The notes: generated by a model not told the origin, from the letters alone. DNA of 64,000 nt from Sphaerospermopsis kisseleviana NIES-73 (GCF_002368075.1 NZ_AP018314.1:1646925-1710924); one strand, 5' to 3'. Counted from the first letter of the stretch, positions 55,029 through 64,000 are shown. A program made the numbers and translations.

Positions 55029-56447
55029 TTATTCATAATAATGAGATGATTTAGCTAAAAAATCCAGTGCTATTTGTTGCAGTTGTTGACGGTTGATTTT
55101 ACCTTGTTCATTACGAGGTAATTTTGGTAGGGAAATCCAATATTTAGGAATTTTAAACCTACTAAGTTTATCCTTGAGTTGACTTTCAATATTTAAAATA
55201 GAAATATTTGAATGCTGAGGAATATAAATAGCTGTTAATGCTTCTCCCCAATCTTTATCAGGTATACCAATTACACAAACATCAATTACCATATTTGTTT
55301 TTATAATCGCTGATTCAATTTCTATCGGATAAATATTTTCACCACCAGAAATAATTTTATTACTACTACGTCCAATAATATGTAAATATCCATCTCCATC
55401 TACAAAACCAATATCATCTACTACTAAACTATCCCTATTTTCCCAAAGTTGGGGATAATAACCTAAAGCCAAAGATTTAGCTTGAATATTAATATTTCCC
55501 GTTAAATTATTAATAGTAATTTCTGCATGGGGGAGAATTTTACCACTGTTAACATTACCCTGCAAAAATTCATCAGGTTTCAAAGTTGCAACCTGAGAAG
55601 CTGTTTCTGTCATTCCATAAGTAGGTGCTAACCTAATATGATGAAATCTCGCTTTTTCTAACAATTCATCCCATGCTGGCGCACCTCCTAAAAGTACAGT
55701 TTCAAACTCAGATAGCCATTTTGTGAGTTGTGTATTTTGCAGCAGTCTTTGTAACTGAGTAGGAACTAAAGATATAAAAAAATCTGAAGGATTAATATTT
55801 GGTATTTGTTGAAATTCAATTTCTTTAAATCGAGTAATCACTAATTTACCACCTGTGGTAAAACTTCTCATAAACTGCATTAAACCACTGACATGATACA
55901 GCGGTAAAATACAAAAAGAATTTACTGTTTTTAACTGAAAATACTCTGTAAAACCTTGTACAGATGCGGTTAATGTTTCCCATGTATGAATTGTAAATTT
56001 AATCTTTCCCGATGAACCACCAGTAGGAATCATGATAGAATTGGTAATTGGTAATTGGTAATTGGTAATTGGTAAATGAGGAGTAAACTGACAACAATCT
56101 CCCCAAACTATATCTGGTTGTACCAAATTAAAAACTTGTTCCCATTCATTTTTACCCCAGTCTGGGTTACATAAAAAAACTGGACATTTCGCAGCACAAG
56201 CAGCAATGAAACAAGCTAAAAATCTCACTGGTTCGCGTTCAGATAAAATGATTTTTGGTAGTGTTGTATTTTTAGATAATTCGATTATTTCTAAAAGTCC
56301 TAAATATAATTCTGTAGCTATTTGATAAAATTCCTGGCTATTATCAACAATTAACCAATGATGATTTTTGAGTTTTTCTAAATACTCTAAAGGTTGTTCC
56401 ATAGACTTTGAGGCCAGTTTGCTTGTAGTTGGGTAAAATGGGAGCAT
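55029..56447 (-). CDS. menE: 2-succinylbenzoate-CoA ligase
   Basis: A 472-residue AMP-forming acyl-CoA synthetase that activates o-succinylbenzoate in phylloquinone synthesis. The AMP-binding P-loop is IMIPTGGSSGKIKF, APTYGMTETASQVA is the A5 motif, DDIGFVDGDGYLHIIGRSSNKI the A7-A8 region, and RNEQGKINRQQL the A10 end. About twelve residues before the P-loop ([12 protein letters not shown]) are encoded by an STRR tract inserted in frame. It follows menC on the same strand. Confidence 0.92.
   Translation of the reverse strand: MLPFYPTTSKLASKSMEQPLEYLEKLKNHHWLIVDNSQEFYQIATELYLGLLEIIELSKNTTLPKIILSEREPVRFLACFIAACAAKCPVFLCNPDWGKNEWEQVFNLVQPDIVWGDCCQFTPHLPITNYQLPITNSIMIPTGGSSGKIKFTIHTWETLTASVQGFTEYFQLKTVNSFCILPLYHVSGLMQFMRSFTTGGKLVITRFKEIEFQQIPNINPSDFFISLVPTQLQRLLQNTQLTKWLSEFETVLLGGAPAWDELLEKARFHHIRLAPTYGMTETASQVATLKPDEFLQGNVNSGKILPHAEITINNLTGNINIQAKSLALGYYPQLWENRDSLVVDDIGFVDGDGYLHIIGRSSNKIISGGENIYPIEIESAIIKTNMVIDVCVIGIPDKDWGEALTAIYIPQHSNISILNIESQLKDKLSRFKIPKYWISLPKLPRNEQGKINRQQLQQIALDFLAKSSHYYE
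56041..56081. repeat. Heptameric repeat inside the menE coding sequence
   Basis: About five copies of TTGGTAA/ATTGGTA lie within menE, translated on the minus strand as [12 protein letters not shown]. The reading frame is kept. Confidence 0.85.
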
Positions 56448-56581
56448 CCCAATGAAAGGAAAAATGAACGCAGCAACACTAAAAAATCTCTCATAATCTC
56501 TTACCTTTGTGTGCTTTTCGTCCTTTGCGGTTCAATCATATCAAGTCTTGGAGCATTTTATTTACCTAGTTAAAAATAAAT

Positions 56582-57517
56582 TTACACATTTGGGATGCTC
56601 CCAGTAAAATAGTGATTGATGCCAAAACCGACTGCGCGATTATTGCTAGATAATTCTGCTGCTAATTTTAGTGCAGCTTGTCTACCAATGGCAGTTTCAA
56701 ATACAGATGAGAATACCACATCAATTTGATGTTGTTGGCAAAATTTTCTTAACCTTGATGGTGAACCTACTATACCAGGTTTAATGACAAAAATACTCCG
56801 CCAACCTTGTTGATAACAATTTTCCAGTTGTTGTAATGTAGCTACGGATTCATCTAAGGCAATTTTTGTACTATAATAATTACTTAATTCCAGCATTTCT
56901 GAGAATTTATCTACAGGTAATGGTTGTTCAATAAATTCAATTTGATTGGGGAAATTATCGCATTTTTCTAACCATAATTTAGCTGCATTATCATCAAGTC
57001 CACCATTAGCATCTAACCGCAGTTTTGCTGATTCTGGTAATTGATCAATCAGTAAATTTAAAATTGCTAATTCTTCGGTTATATCATTAACTCCAATTTT
57101 CCATTTAAAGGTTTTATAACCTTGTTTCCATAAATTTTGCCATTGATTTAAAGCCGCTTTTCCTGCTGGTAATAATCCGCTAAAATTCAGATGATGGTAA
57201 TTTAGAGATTCGTGATTTTCTTGTAAATTCTCTAGTGCTGATTCAAAACCAAATTGACAAGCTGGCAATTGATTGGGAATATCAAAAATTATCTCTGATG
57301 TAATTTCTCTTGGTAGTTGATGACAAAAATCTAAAGCTTCTTCTAAAGTTTCCGAACCAAACCAAGAAATAGGGGCAATTTCCCCCCAACTCACTTTTCC
57401 TGTCATATCCACAAGTCTGATAATTACACTTTCTCGTATTTCCCAAACTCCATGATTGGTAATCACAGGACGAGTGAATTTTTGACTAATGTTGCGAAAA
57501 GAAAATTGATATTTCAT
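56582..57517 (-). CDS. menC: o-succinylbenzoate synthase
   Basis: A 311-residue enolase-superfamily enzyme that dehydrates SHCHC to o-succinylbenzoate. TFKWKIGV holds the catalytic Lys pair region, LRLDANGGLD, IEFIEQPLP and IALDES supply the metal ligands (Asp, Glu, Asp), and IFVIKPGIVG the second catalytic Lys. I chose ATG 57517; the upstream extension of the frame to 57613 is translated STRR sequence. menE follows on the same strand after 134 bases. Confidence 0.92.
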   Translation of the reverse strand: MKYQFSFRNISQKFTRPVITNHGVWEIRESVIIRLVDMTGKVSWGEIAPISWFGSETLEEALDFCHQLPREITSEIIFDIPNQLPACQFGFESALENLQENHESLNYHHLNFSGLLPAGKAALNQWQNLWKQGYKTFKWKIGVNDITEELAILNLLIDQLPESAKLRLDANGGLDDNAAKLWLEKCDNFPNQIEFIEQPLPVDKFSEMLELSNYYSTKIALDESVATLQQLENCYQQGWRSIFVIKPGIVGSPSRLRKFCQQHQIDVVFSSVFETAIGRQAALKLAAELSSNNRAVGFGINHYFTGSIPNV

Positions 57518-57532
57518 GTTGAACAATTGATA

Positions 57533-57571
57533 ATAGATAATTGACAATTGACAATTGACAATTGACAATTG
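57533..57571. repeat. Heptameric repeat upstream of menC
   Basis: Copies of ACAATTG/GACAATT in tandem directly before the menC start, extending its open frame spuriously. Confidence 0.75.
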
Positions 57572-57654
57572 TTTCATGCAATGTTGAAAAATTATCAACT
57601 TTCCATTAGACATCTCTAGAAAAGAAATTATGGAACTTATGTATGGGGGCAGGT

Positions 57655-57715
57655 CGAAGCTTATGGGATATCTATATCTCTGATTTTTCCGTTAAATTAT
57701 CGCCCATAAGCTTCG
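57655..57715. repeat. Inverted repeat between menA and menC
   Basis: CGAAGCTTATGGG (57655-57667) is complementary to CCCATAAGCTTCG (57703-57715), flanked by GGGGC and GCCCCTACG. Same family as 46551-46615. Confidence 0.75.
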
Positions 57716-57752
57716 CCCCTACGTTGCCCCTACGTCGCCCGACTCCTTACAA

Positions 57753-58652
57753 TTATCCCAGCATAAATCCTGTACCCAATAATAAGCAAGTCCAGAAATG
57801 TACAGCAACAGCAATGAATTTAGAGTTACTAACTTTTTCTGGTAAGTGATGATTTTCTAAAACATGACGACATAATTTAAACGCAAAAGGTAAACTTAGC
57901 CAACTTAATAAAGTCCAAAGGGGGAAAATTCCTAACACAACTAATAACAAAGATAAGGGATAAATACTAGCTGTAAACCAAACTAATACCTGTGCGCCTT
58001 TTTCTGTACCTAACCGCACAATAGGCGATCGCTTTCCTGCTGCTATATCATCCTTAACTTGGTGAAAATGTGAACAAAATAAAACTAAACTGGTGACAAT
58101 ACCAACAATCACAGAAGCTGCTAAATTAGTCATTGACCAAGTTTGAGTTTGACTGTAATATGCTGCTGTCATTCCCAATGGTCCAAAGGCAAAAAAGCAA
58201 AGAATTTCACCTAAACCCTGGTATCCTAAACGAAAAGGAGGTCCTTGGTACATATAACCCAAAGCACAGCATAGCAAGATTATACCAATTACAGTAGGGT
58301 CTTTTTGCAAAAAGGCGATCGCAATTATCCCCAACAAACCCGAACTTAAACACAAATTACCTAACCAAAACATTAACTGCTTATTACCAGTTAAATTCAC
58401 CAAAGAATGATGTTTATTTTTATCAATACCTGTTTCTGCATCAAAAACATCATTACTGATATTTTCCCAAGCTAAAATTAAAATTGCCGCAGTCATAAAA
58501 ACTGCAAATATTAAACCATTAAAAATCTTAGTTTCTGCAAATGCTACCGCCGAACCTACCCATATAGGCATAATAGCAACACTGTACATTGGCGGTTTGA
58601 TAGCAGCCATCCATAACTTATTTTTGGGTATTGATATCTGATTTGTAGTCAT
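57753..58652 (-). CDS. menA: 1,4-dihydroxy-2-naphthoate phytyltransferase
   Basis: A 299-residue membrane prenyltransferase of the UbiA family, attaching the phytyl chain in phylloquinone synthesis. The aspartate-rich motif NDVFDAETGIDKNKHHSL (about 67-84) binds the diphosphate via Mg, and a second motif SHFHQVKDDIAAGKRSP is present. Eight to nine membrane helices are visible. It diverges from menF, with about 298 bases in between that probably hold both promoters. menC and menE follow on the same strand. Confidence 0.93.
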   Translation of the reverse strand: MTTNQISIPKNKLWMAAIKPPMYSVAIMPIWVGSAVAFAETKIFNGLIFAVFMTAAILILAWENISNDVFDAETGIDKNKHHSLVNLTGNKQLMFWLGNLCLSSGLLGIIAIAFLQKDPTVIGIILLCCALGYMYQGPPFRLGYQGLGEILCFFAFGPLGMTAAYYSQTQTWSMTNLAASVIVGIVTSLVLFCSHFHQVKDDIAAGKRSPIVRLGTEKGAQVLVWFTASIYPLSLLLVVLGIFPLWTLLSWLSLPFAFKLCRHVLENHHLPEKVSNSKFIAVAVHFWTCLLLGTGFMLG

Positions 58653-58950
58653 CAGTCTTGATAAATTAAATTACTAAAAATTGACTTATCAATTAGATTT
58701 TATAGTTGGCTGAGACATTTTACAGTAGTAAATTACCAAAAAATGCTAATTTTGTGATTGATAGTTTACCTACTGTTAACAAAACTTGACTTGACATTTT
58801 GCAGTATTCAAGAGTATGTGTTTTCAGTTTTACCAGAACCCAGCAAATTAGAGGCTGGTTAATGGTAACAGAATATGCTACCTATAGAAATACGACCATG
58901 ACTTATTACACTTTAGGAAGATAACTTAAAAAAAATTAACTTATACATCC

Positions 58951-60378
58951 ATGACAATTTCACCATGTCGCAGCAGTTTCTTTATAGAATATAAAGATTT
59001 GCATCAATTACTGTTAGCAGTGCAAGAAAAGTGCTATGAACAGCGTAGCCAGCAAATTGTGAGTATTTCCCTGGCAATTGATTTCATAGATCCTTTAGTG
59101 GTATTAGATAAGTTTGCCCAAAAAAATACATTAAACTTTTACTTTGAGAACAGAAGTAAAGGTGAAGCTATTGTAGCCATTGATGCTATCAAAAAATTAG
59201 ATATTAGTGGTCAAAATAGATTTCATAAAACCGAAGAATTTATCAAAGATTGTCTCAACAACGTCATTAATTTTGGCAATATAAACCCTGTAATGGGGCA
59301 ACCTTTTGCCGGTACTCACTTTTTTTGTAGCTTCAGTTTTTTTGATCAGCATCACTATTTAGATTATCCATTTTCATCTGCTACTATTTTTCTGCCTAAA
59401 TTACAAGTAGCAGTCAAAAATTCATCTTGCACTTTAGTTGTGAATCATTTAATTCATGCTGACATTAATATTCAAACAATATTACGGGAATTACAGGACA
59501 AAATTAAAACTCTCCAATCTTTAGTAAAATCATCGCCAAACATTGAACATTCTTCAGCCAATTTTATTAAAACCAAGATTAATAATGCCGATAATTTTAA
59601 ATATTCAGTATTATCAGCTTTAGAAAAAATTGAATCCAAACATTTAAGAAAAATTGTTTTAGCCGATGCTTTAGATGTCAAATCATATAATTCTTTTAAC
59701 TTATTCAAATCTTTAAATAATCTGCGACATTTCCATCCTAATTGTTATGTATTTTCTATCAGCAATGGCAAAGGACAAAACTTTATAGGTGCGAGTCCAG
59801 AACGGTTAATTAGTATTCAAAATCAGGAACTCATTACTGATGCTTTAGCAGGTTCAGCCCCCAGAGGTAAAACACCAAATGAAGATGCGGCCAATGCCAA
59901 CAACTTAGTTAATAGTACCAAAGAAAAACACGAACATAACCTAGTAATTGATTTTATCACCCAACGTTTATCACAACTCGGTTTATTTCCCCAAATTTTA
60001 TCACCACGTCTGCGACAATTATCTAATATTCAACATTTATGGACACCCATTACTGCGGTAGTACCTGCTAACGTCCACCCTTTAAAAATCGTTGCCCAAT
60101 TACATCCTACACCAGCGGTTGCCGGTGCAGATAGAGATATTGCTTGTGCAGAAATTCGCTGTTATGAAAAATTTGAAAGGGGTTTATATGCTGCACCTTT
60201 GGGATGGGTAGATGCAAAGGGAAATTGTGAGTTTATTGTGGGTATTCGTTCAGCTTTAATTGATGGCGATCGCGCTAGACTTTATGCAGGTGCGGGTATT
60301 GTCGCTGGTTCTGATCCTGAGAAAGAATTTGCTGAAGTGCAGCTTAAACTTCAAGCATTACTCAAAGCTTTGGTTTAG
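58951..60378 (+). CDS. menF: Isochorismate synthase
   Basis: A 475-residue chorismate-utilising enzyme that isomerises chorismate to isochorismate, the entry to phylloquinone synthesis. The N-terminal 200 residues are variable; the core begins KYSVLSALEKIESKHLRKIV. Conserved are GASPERLI, DALAGSAPRGKT, STKEKHEHNLVIDFI, LHPTPAVAG (general-acid region) and ERGLYAAPLGWVDAKG. It is divergent from menA, placing all men genes of the window around one intergenic region. menD and menB are not in the window. Confidence 0.93.
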   Translation: MTISPCRSSFFIEYKDLHQLLLAVQEKCYEQRSQQIVSISLAIDFIDPLVVLDKFAQKNTLNFYFENRSKGEAIVAIDAIKKLDISGQNRFHKTEEFIKDCLNNVINFGNINPVMGQPFAGTHFFCSFSFFDQHHYLDYPFSSATIFLPKLQVAVKNSSCTLVVNHLIHADINIQTILRELQDKIKTLQSLVKSSPNIEHSSANFIKTKINNADNFKYSVLSALEKIESKHLRKIVLADALDVKSYNSFNLFKSLNNLRHFHPNCYVFSISNGKGQNFIGASPERLISIQNQELITDALAGSAPRGKTPNEDAANANNLVNSTKEKHEHNLVIDFITQRLSQLGLFPQILSPRLRQLSNIQHLWTPITAVVPANVHPLKIVAQLHPTPAVAGADRDIACAEIRCYEKFERGLYAAPLGWVDAKGNCEFIVGIRSALIDGDRARLYAGAGIVAGSDPEKEFAEVQLKLQALLKALV

Positions 60379-61218
60379 GTTTTGGTAAATAATTGTTTCC
60401 ATCCCCTTGCGGGGAAGTTGATTTGTAAAGAGTTCACTTCTGGAAACTTTACTGAGCAAGGGTTTCAGATACCCCAATCTACACACCTTTTTTTATTGAG
60501 AAAAAATCAGTGCTTATTGATAAAAAACTGACTCATTCAAGAGTCAAAAGCCTTGCTACAAAAGCAATCGACACAGGTCAACGAATTTATTAGGTTTTCA
60601 AGGTTCGGGGGACGTGTGTCGATGTTCTTGATACACTTTTTATATGTACAACACATCGCCATAAATGTCAAGTTTTTGACAGATGACAATACCTTTGCCA
60701 TTTTCCCGTAGGTTGGGTTGAACGAAGTGAAACCCAACTTACAGCGATTTTCAGGTAAATGAACCACATTTTTTCATCTCACGCAAAGACGCAAAGGCGC
60801 AAAGGAAGAAAGGAAGATAACAAGAAGGATGTGGTACAAATACATGAAAACTGCTGTAAACTCAACGTATTTGTTGGGTTTCGTTCCTCAACCCAACCTA
60901 CAAATCAAGATATTTTTGATTTTGGCGAAGGTATTGATATTGGTATAAGTTTGCTCGGATGTGAGGAAATATCTAATTTTAGTATTCCCCATCCAGAAGC
61001 AAAAATCCCAAATATCTATTAAATTCGGCTACATTAATTATTTTTCTGGCAACACCCTACCTGTATTAAAATATAAATGTGATTATTTAATGTGTTCATT
61101 TTCAAGGGTTAACTATAATTTTTGATGTTCACATAAAAAACTTTTCAAACTTTTTAACCTTGATTTATTCTAAAATATAAAATAAAATATAAAAGGACTG
61201 AAGTCCTTACTACTAACC
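60379..61218. other. Gene-free stretch between menF and the importer operon
   Basis: 840 bases. It contains a solitary CRISPR-repeat-like element (60395-60421), a GTAGGTTGGGTTG palindrome (about 60708-60901) interrupted by an ACGCAAAGACGCAAAGGCGC repeat (60781-60805), and, just before the importer genes, AAGGACTGAAGTCCTT (61193-61208). An 87-codon frame at 60759 is largely repeat sequence. The last 100 bases are AT-rich and may hold the promoter. Confidence 0.6.
60395..60421 (-). repeat. Solitary CRISPR-repeat-like sequence
   Basis: Read on the minus strand it ends CCCCGCAAGGGGATGGAAAC, the typical 3' end of many cyanobacterial CRISPR repeats. There is only one copy; TGGAAAC (60441-60447) is an inverted partial match of its outer seven bases. 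No spacers or cas genes are nearby. Confidence 0.45.
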
Positions 61219-62217
61219 ATGCAGAGTTTATTTACTAAATATCGTCTATTCTGGTCTATTATTTTTCTGGTCGGTGCTTTGGGATTGACTTTTTTTATCT
61301 CTCTTTCTCAAGGTGCTGTTAATTTTAATTTTGTTGATTTTTACCAAGCTTTATTTCGAGAAGGCGACCCTATTAAACAAACTATTCTCTGGGATTTACG
61401 ACTTCCGAGAATTATTGCTGCTATGGTTGTAGGGGCGGCTTTAGGTATGTCAGGCGCACTTTTACAGGGGATGTTGCGTAATAGTTTGGCTGACCCTTTT
61501 ATCTTGGGAATTTCTGCGGGCGCTGGGTTAATTGTGATTATTATGATTGTTTTGCAGGTGTTCCCTATTGCGATTCCTTTTGCTGCTTGGTTGGGGGCAA
61601 TTTTAACTTCTGCTCTTGTTATTTTCCTCGGTCGTTCTCCAGGAGGAATTTCTGTAGAAAGGTTAATTTTGGGCGGTGTTGCTGTTAGTGCTTTGTTTGG
61701 TTCTGTGCAAAGTACGTTATTATTAATGGCGGAAGATGGTCAGGTGCAAATTGCTTTAAGTTGGTTGGTTGGTAGTTTAAATGGTCGTGGTTGGCCAGAA
61801 ATTTCTACTGCTAGTCCTTATATTATTTTGGCTTTATTATGTGGTTGTTTGTTAGCGCGATCGCTCAATGTTTTGGCTTTGGGTGATGAGTTAACTGTGG
61901 GTTTGGGTGTTTCTTTATTTCGTTCTCGTTTATTAATTGGTGGTGTTGCCACTTTATTAGCTGCTGGTGCTGTGAGTATTGCTGGTTTAATTGGTTTTGT
62001 GGGTTTACTTGTTCCCCATGCTGTACGTTTAATGGTGGGAACTGATAACCGTTTTGTTTTGCCTTTTTCTGCTGTTGCTGGTGCTTGGTTATTGATGTTT
62101 GCAGATTTATTAGCGCGACTCGGTGCGGTGGAACTTCCTGTTGGTTCGGTTACTGCTTTGTTAGGTTCTCCTTTGTTTATTTGGTTACTTTATCGTCGTG
62201 CAGGTGGTTTAGGTTAG
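61219..62217 (+). CDS. FecCD/BtuC-type ABC transporter permease
   Basis: A 332-residue polytopic permease with about nine or ten membrane helices. LRLPRIIAAMVVGAALGMSG, MLRNSLADPFILGISAGAGL and GLIGFVGLLVPHAVRLMVG are the hallmark blocks of FecCD-family importers for ferric siderophores, heme or cobalamin. The ATPase gene follows after 39 bases of STRR. No binding protein or TonB receptor is in the window, so substrate is open. GACTGAAGTCC palindrome lies just before the ATG. Confidence 0.9.
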   Translation: MQSLFTKYRLFWSIIFLVGALGLTFFISLSQGAVNFNFVDFYQALFREGDPIKQTILWDLRLPRIIAAMVVGAALGMSGALLQGMLRNSLADPFILGISAGAGLIVIIMIVLQVFPIAIPFAAWLGAILTSALVIFLGRSPGGISVERLILGGVAVSALFGSVQSTLLLMAEDGQVQIALSWLVGSLNGRGWPEISTASPYIILALLCGCLLARSLNVLALGDELTVGLGVSLFRSRLLIGGVATLLAAGAVSIAGLIGFVGLLVPHAVRLMVGTDNRFVLPFSAVAGAWLLMFADLLARLGAVELPVGSVTALLGSPLFIWLLYRRAGGLG

Positions 62218-62252
62218 AATTATCAATTATCAATTATCAATTATCAATTAAA
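62218..62252. repeat. Heptameric repeat between importer genes
   Basis: Four to five copies of ATTATCA directly after the permease stop and before the ATPase start. Confidence 0.85.
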
Positions 62253-62256
62253 AACT

Positions 62257-63033
62257 ATGCCTTTAGAATTAGAAAATCTCTCTGGTGGTTACACTGCTTT
62301 ACCCATTGTTAAAGATGTGAATTTGTCTTTACAAACTGGTGAATGGTTGAGTTTAGTTGGTGCTAATGGTTCTGGTAAGTCTACTTTATTAAAGTTAGTT
62401 AGTCGTATTCTCTCTCCTCAAGGTGGAGTAATTTTATTGGATGGTAAAGCTATTCATTCTCAACCACCTAATTTAGTTGCTCAGAAATTAGCTCTTTTAC
62501 CACAACAACAACCTGTTCCTACTGGGTTAACTGTACGTCAATTAGTTAGTTTAGGTAGAACTCCTCATCAAAAATGGTGGCAATGGGAATTAACTGGTAA
62601 TGATAAACAAATTGTAGAAACTGCAATTCAAAAAACACAACTTGAAAAATTTAGCGATCGCCTAGTAGAAAATCTCTCAGGAGGTGAAAGACAACGGGCT
62701 TTTTTAGCTTTAGCTTTAGCACAAGAACCCAAGGTTTTATTATTAGATGAACCGACTACTTATTTAGATATCAATTATCAACTTCAGTTATTAGAATTAC
62801 TCAAAAATCTCAATCTCCAACAACAATTAACTATCGTCACTGTTTTACATGAATTAAATTTAGCTGCTCGTTATAGTTCGAGAATTGCTTTATTAAAACA
62901 AGGTCAACTTTGGGAAGTTGGTACACCGGAAACTGTGTTAAACCCAAGTAATATTTCTGAAGTTTTTGGTGTTGAATCTTTAATTATTCAAACTCCTATT
63001 GGTTTACAGGTTTGTGCAGTTTCATCTTTATAA
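62257..63033 (+). CDS. ATP-binding protein of the FecCD-type importer
   Basis: A 258-residue ABC ATPase of the FecE/FepC/BtuD type. Walker A is GANGSGKSTLLKL, the Q-loop LALLPQQQPV, signature NLSGGERQRAFLALA, Walker B VLLLDEPTTYLD and switch His VLHELNLAA. Together with the upstream permease it would energise uptake of an iron complex or a corrinoid. An STRR tract follows the stop. Confidence 0.92.
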   Translation: MPLELENLSGGYTALPIVKDVNLSLQTGEWLSLVGANGSGKSTLLKLVSRILSPQGGVILLDGKAIHSQPPNLVAQKLALLPQQQPVPTGLTVRQLVSLGRTPHQKWWQWELTGNDKQIVETAIQKTQLEKFSDRLVENLSGGERQRAFLALALAQEPKVLLLDEPTTYLDINYQLQLLELLKNLNLQQQLTIVTVLHELNLAARYSSRIALLKQGQLWEVGTPETVLNPSNISEVFGVESLIIQTPIGLQVCAVSSL

Positions 63034-63296
63034 ATTGAGAATTGACAATTGATAATTGACAATTGTTGTACTCAAGTTTTAAAACCTCTCTTTTCTAGGA
63101 GAGAAAATAAAAAATTGCCTATTTCCTCTTCTATTTCTGACTCCTGACCGGGAATTTTAGATTTTAGATTTTGGATTTTAGATTGAAATCAAAGTCTAAA
63201 ATCTAAAAATAAGGTTTCAAGCCTCTTCTTTAAAGGAGAGGATAATCCAAAATCGTCACTCCAAAATCCAAAATTGATTGACTCCTGCTATAACTG

Positions 63297-63953
63297 TCAT
63301 AATTTATCAACAGTTATAAATTCATAACCCTGTTGTAACAGTTGGGGAATCAAAATTTTGATAGTTTCTGCTACATCTTGTCCACCACAAACTCCATCAT
63401 GTAATACTATTAATGATCCATTTTGGACTTGTTTTAAAACTCGGTTCACAACAATAGAAATACCAGGACGCACCCAGTCTTCTGGAACAACACTCCACAT
63501 CACTGGTCTATAATTCCACTGTTGAAATAATTGTAATATTTTGGGTGTGAAAAAACCGTTAGGAGGACGCACATCTCTCACTTGTTCCGGTTGTAATTCA
63601 CAAGCATTATAAATTGCAGTTTGGGTTTTTTCTAAACTCTGTTTAAGTTGAGTTTCTGACAGGGTGGGAAATGAATGATGTTCGTAACCATGTAACCCTA
63701 TCCAATGTCCTCTATCTTTAACAGCTTTAGCAATATCGGGTGAACGGTTAACACAAACACCCAACCAAAAAAAACTAGCTGTAATTTTATAATGTTCTAA
63801 AACCTTCAATACTTGCGGTGTGTATTGAGGATGGGGACCATCATCAAAAGTAAGTGCTATTTTTTTAGTCTTACTATCTCCACACCAAAGACAGTGGGGA
63901 AAAGTCGGTTGAAGTATGCGGTAAACTATCGGAAATAGAGGTGCAAACTGCAT
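63297..63953 (-). CDS. Polysaccharide deacetylase family protein
   Basis: A 218-residue NodB-homology enzyme. Motif 1 is ALTFDDGPHPQYTP with the catalytic and metal-binding Asp pair, motif 2 HGYEHHSF with two His ligands, motif 3 VRPPNGFFTP, and the C-terminal LIVLHDGV. It probably removes acetyl groups from peptidoglycan or a related polysaccharide. No clear signal peptide, though the N-terminus (FAPLFPIVYRILQP) is hydrophobic and may act as an anchor. Its stop lies 263 bases from the importer genes, convergently. Confidence 0.88.
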   Translation of the reverse strand: MQFAPLFPIVYRILQPTFPHCLWCGDSKTKKIALTFDDGPHPQYTPQVLKVLEHYKITASFFWLGVCVNRSPDIAKAVKDRGHWIGLHGYEHHSFPTLSETQLKQSLEKTQTAIYNACELQPEQVRDVRPPNGFFTPKILQLFQQWNYRPVMWSVVPEDWVRPGISIVVNRVLKQVQNGSLIVLHDGVCGGQDVAETIKILIPQLLQQGYEFITVDKL

Positions 63954-64000
63954 AATTGATAATTGATAATTGATAATTGATAATTGATAATTGATAATTG
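63953..64000. repeat. ATTGATA tandem repeat at the window end
   Basis: Heptamers TTGATAA/ATTGATA continue to the edge, immediately upstream of the deacetylase start. Confidence 0.85.

Noticed and set aside
60759-61022. 87-codon frame starting MNHIFSSHAKTQRRKG
   Set aside because: Most of it is repeat sequence (the ACGCAAAGACGC and AACCCAACCTAC elements). The last 35 residues look more protein-like, but no start or domain supports them.

Overview
The window comes from the chromosome of a filamentous, probably heterocyst-forming (Nostocales) cyanobacterium. Evidence: an apcE-apcA-apcB-apcC phycobilisome core cluster with a four-repeat ApcE, chlM, a phylloquinone (men) gene set with menA/menC/menE/menF and a DHNA-CoA thioesterase, many GCGATCGC (HIP1) octamers, and heptameric short tandem repeats between genes. 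It falls into an accessory left part (about 1-28.7 kb) that encloses the phycobilisome core genes, and a mostly housekeeping right part (28.7-64 kb).

Left part. folE (GTP cyclohydrolase I) and a small unknown gene lead into a roughly 8 kb module present twice (about 1.79-9.75 kb and 11.86-19.12 kb). Its order is SAM methyltransferase, RelN/RelE toxin-antitoxin, VWA protein, PP2C phosphatase, Ser/Thr kinase fused to WD40 propellers, barstar-like protein, PIN toxin with antitoxin. VWA, PP2C and kinase form a TerY-P-like triad. The first kinase carries two seven-bladed propellers separated by a hydrophobic segment; the second carries one. Between the copies lie an intact barstar gene, a four-unit 84-bp repeat array and an orphan toxin-domain/Imm30-like immunity pair whose toxin frame has no ordinary start codon. 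Many parts are broken: RelE copy 1 has an internal stop, RelE copy 2 a 40-codon deletion, two of three barstar genes share the same stop, and methyltransferase copy 2 is truncated at a dispersed repeat. That repeat family (core CTGAATCAGGAT) is concentrated in this region.

Phycobilisome block (20.9-26.4 kb). apcE, apcA, apcB and apcC lie on one strand, with a strong hairpin between apcB and apcC and an intrinsic terminator after apcC. It is followed by a second toxin-antitoxin zone: a frameshifted antitoxin, HicAB, a TerB-like protein without a clear start, and DUF433/DUF5615.

Right part. ftsW; an ergothioneine pair (OvoA-like sulfoxide synthase plus EgtD); DUF427; a class 3 lipase and a membrane protein; a compatible-solute ABC transporter with permease and binding protein fused; DUF423; chlM; a metallophosphoesterase; and an FAD hydroxylase-like enzyme. 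Next comes a group resembling the DNA-processing side of the Ter network: a superfamily II helicase, a membrane Ser/Thr kinase, a BREX-type ATP-binding protein and a membrane coiled-coil protein with a TerB_C-like end, followed by a DUF815 AAA+ ATPase. An APH-fold kinase/HopA1-family pair follows, a combination known from Ser/Thr dehydration in class V lanthipeptide and thioamitide pathways. Last are the phylloquinone genes, a FecCD/FecE-type importer and a polysaccharide deacetylase.

The most promising systems are the duplicated VWA-PP2C-kinase/propeller module with its toxin and immunity fragments, the helicase-ATPase-TerB_C-kinase group, and the APH-HopA1 pair. All assignments come from reading the sequence by eye; no searches were run.
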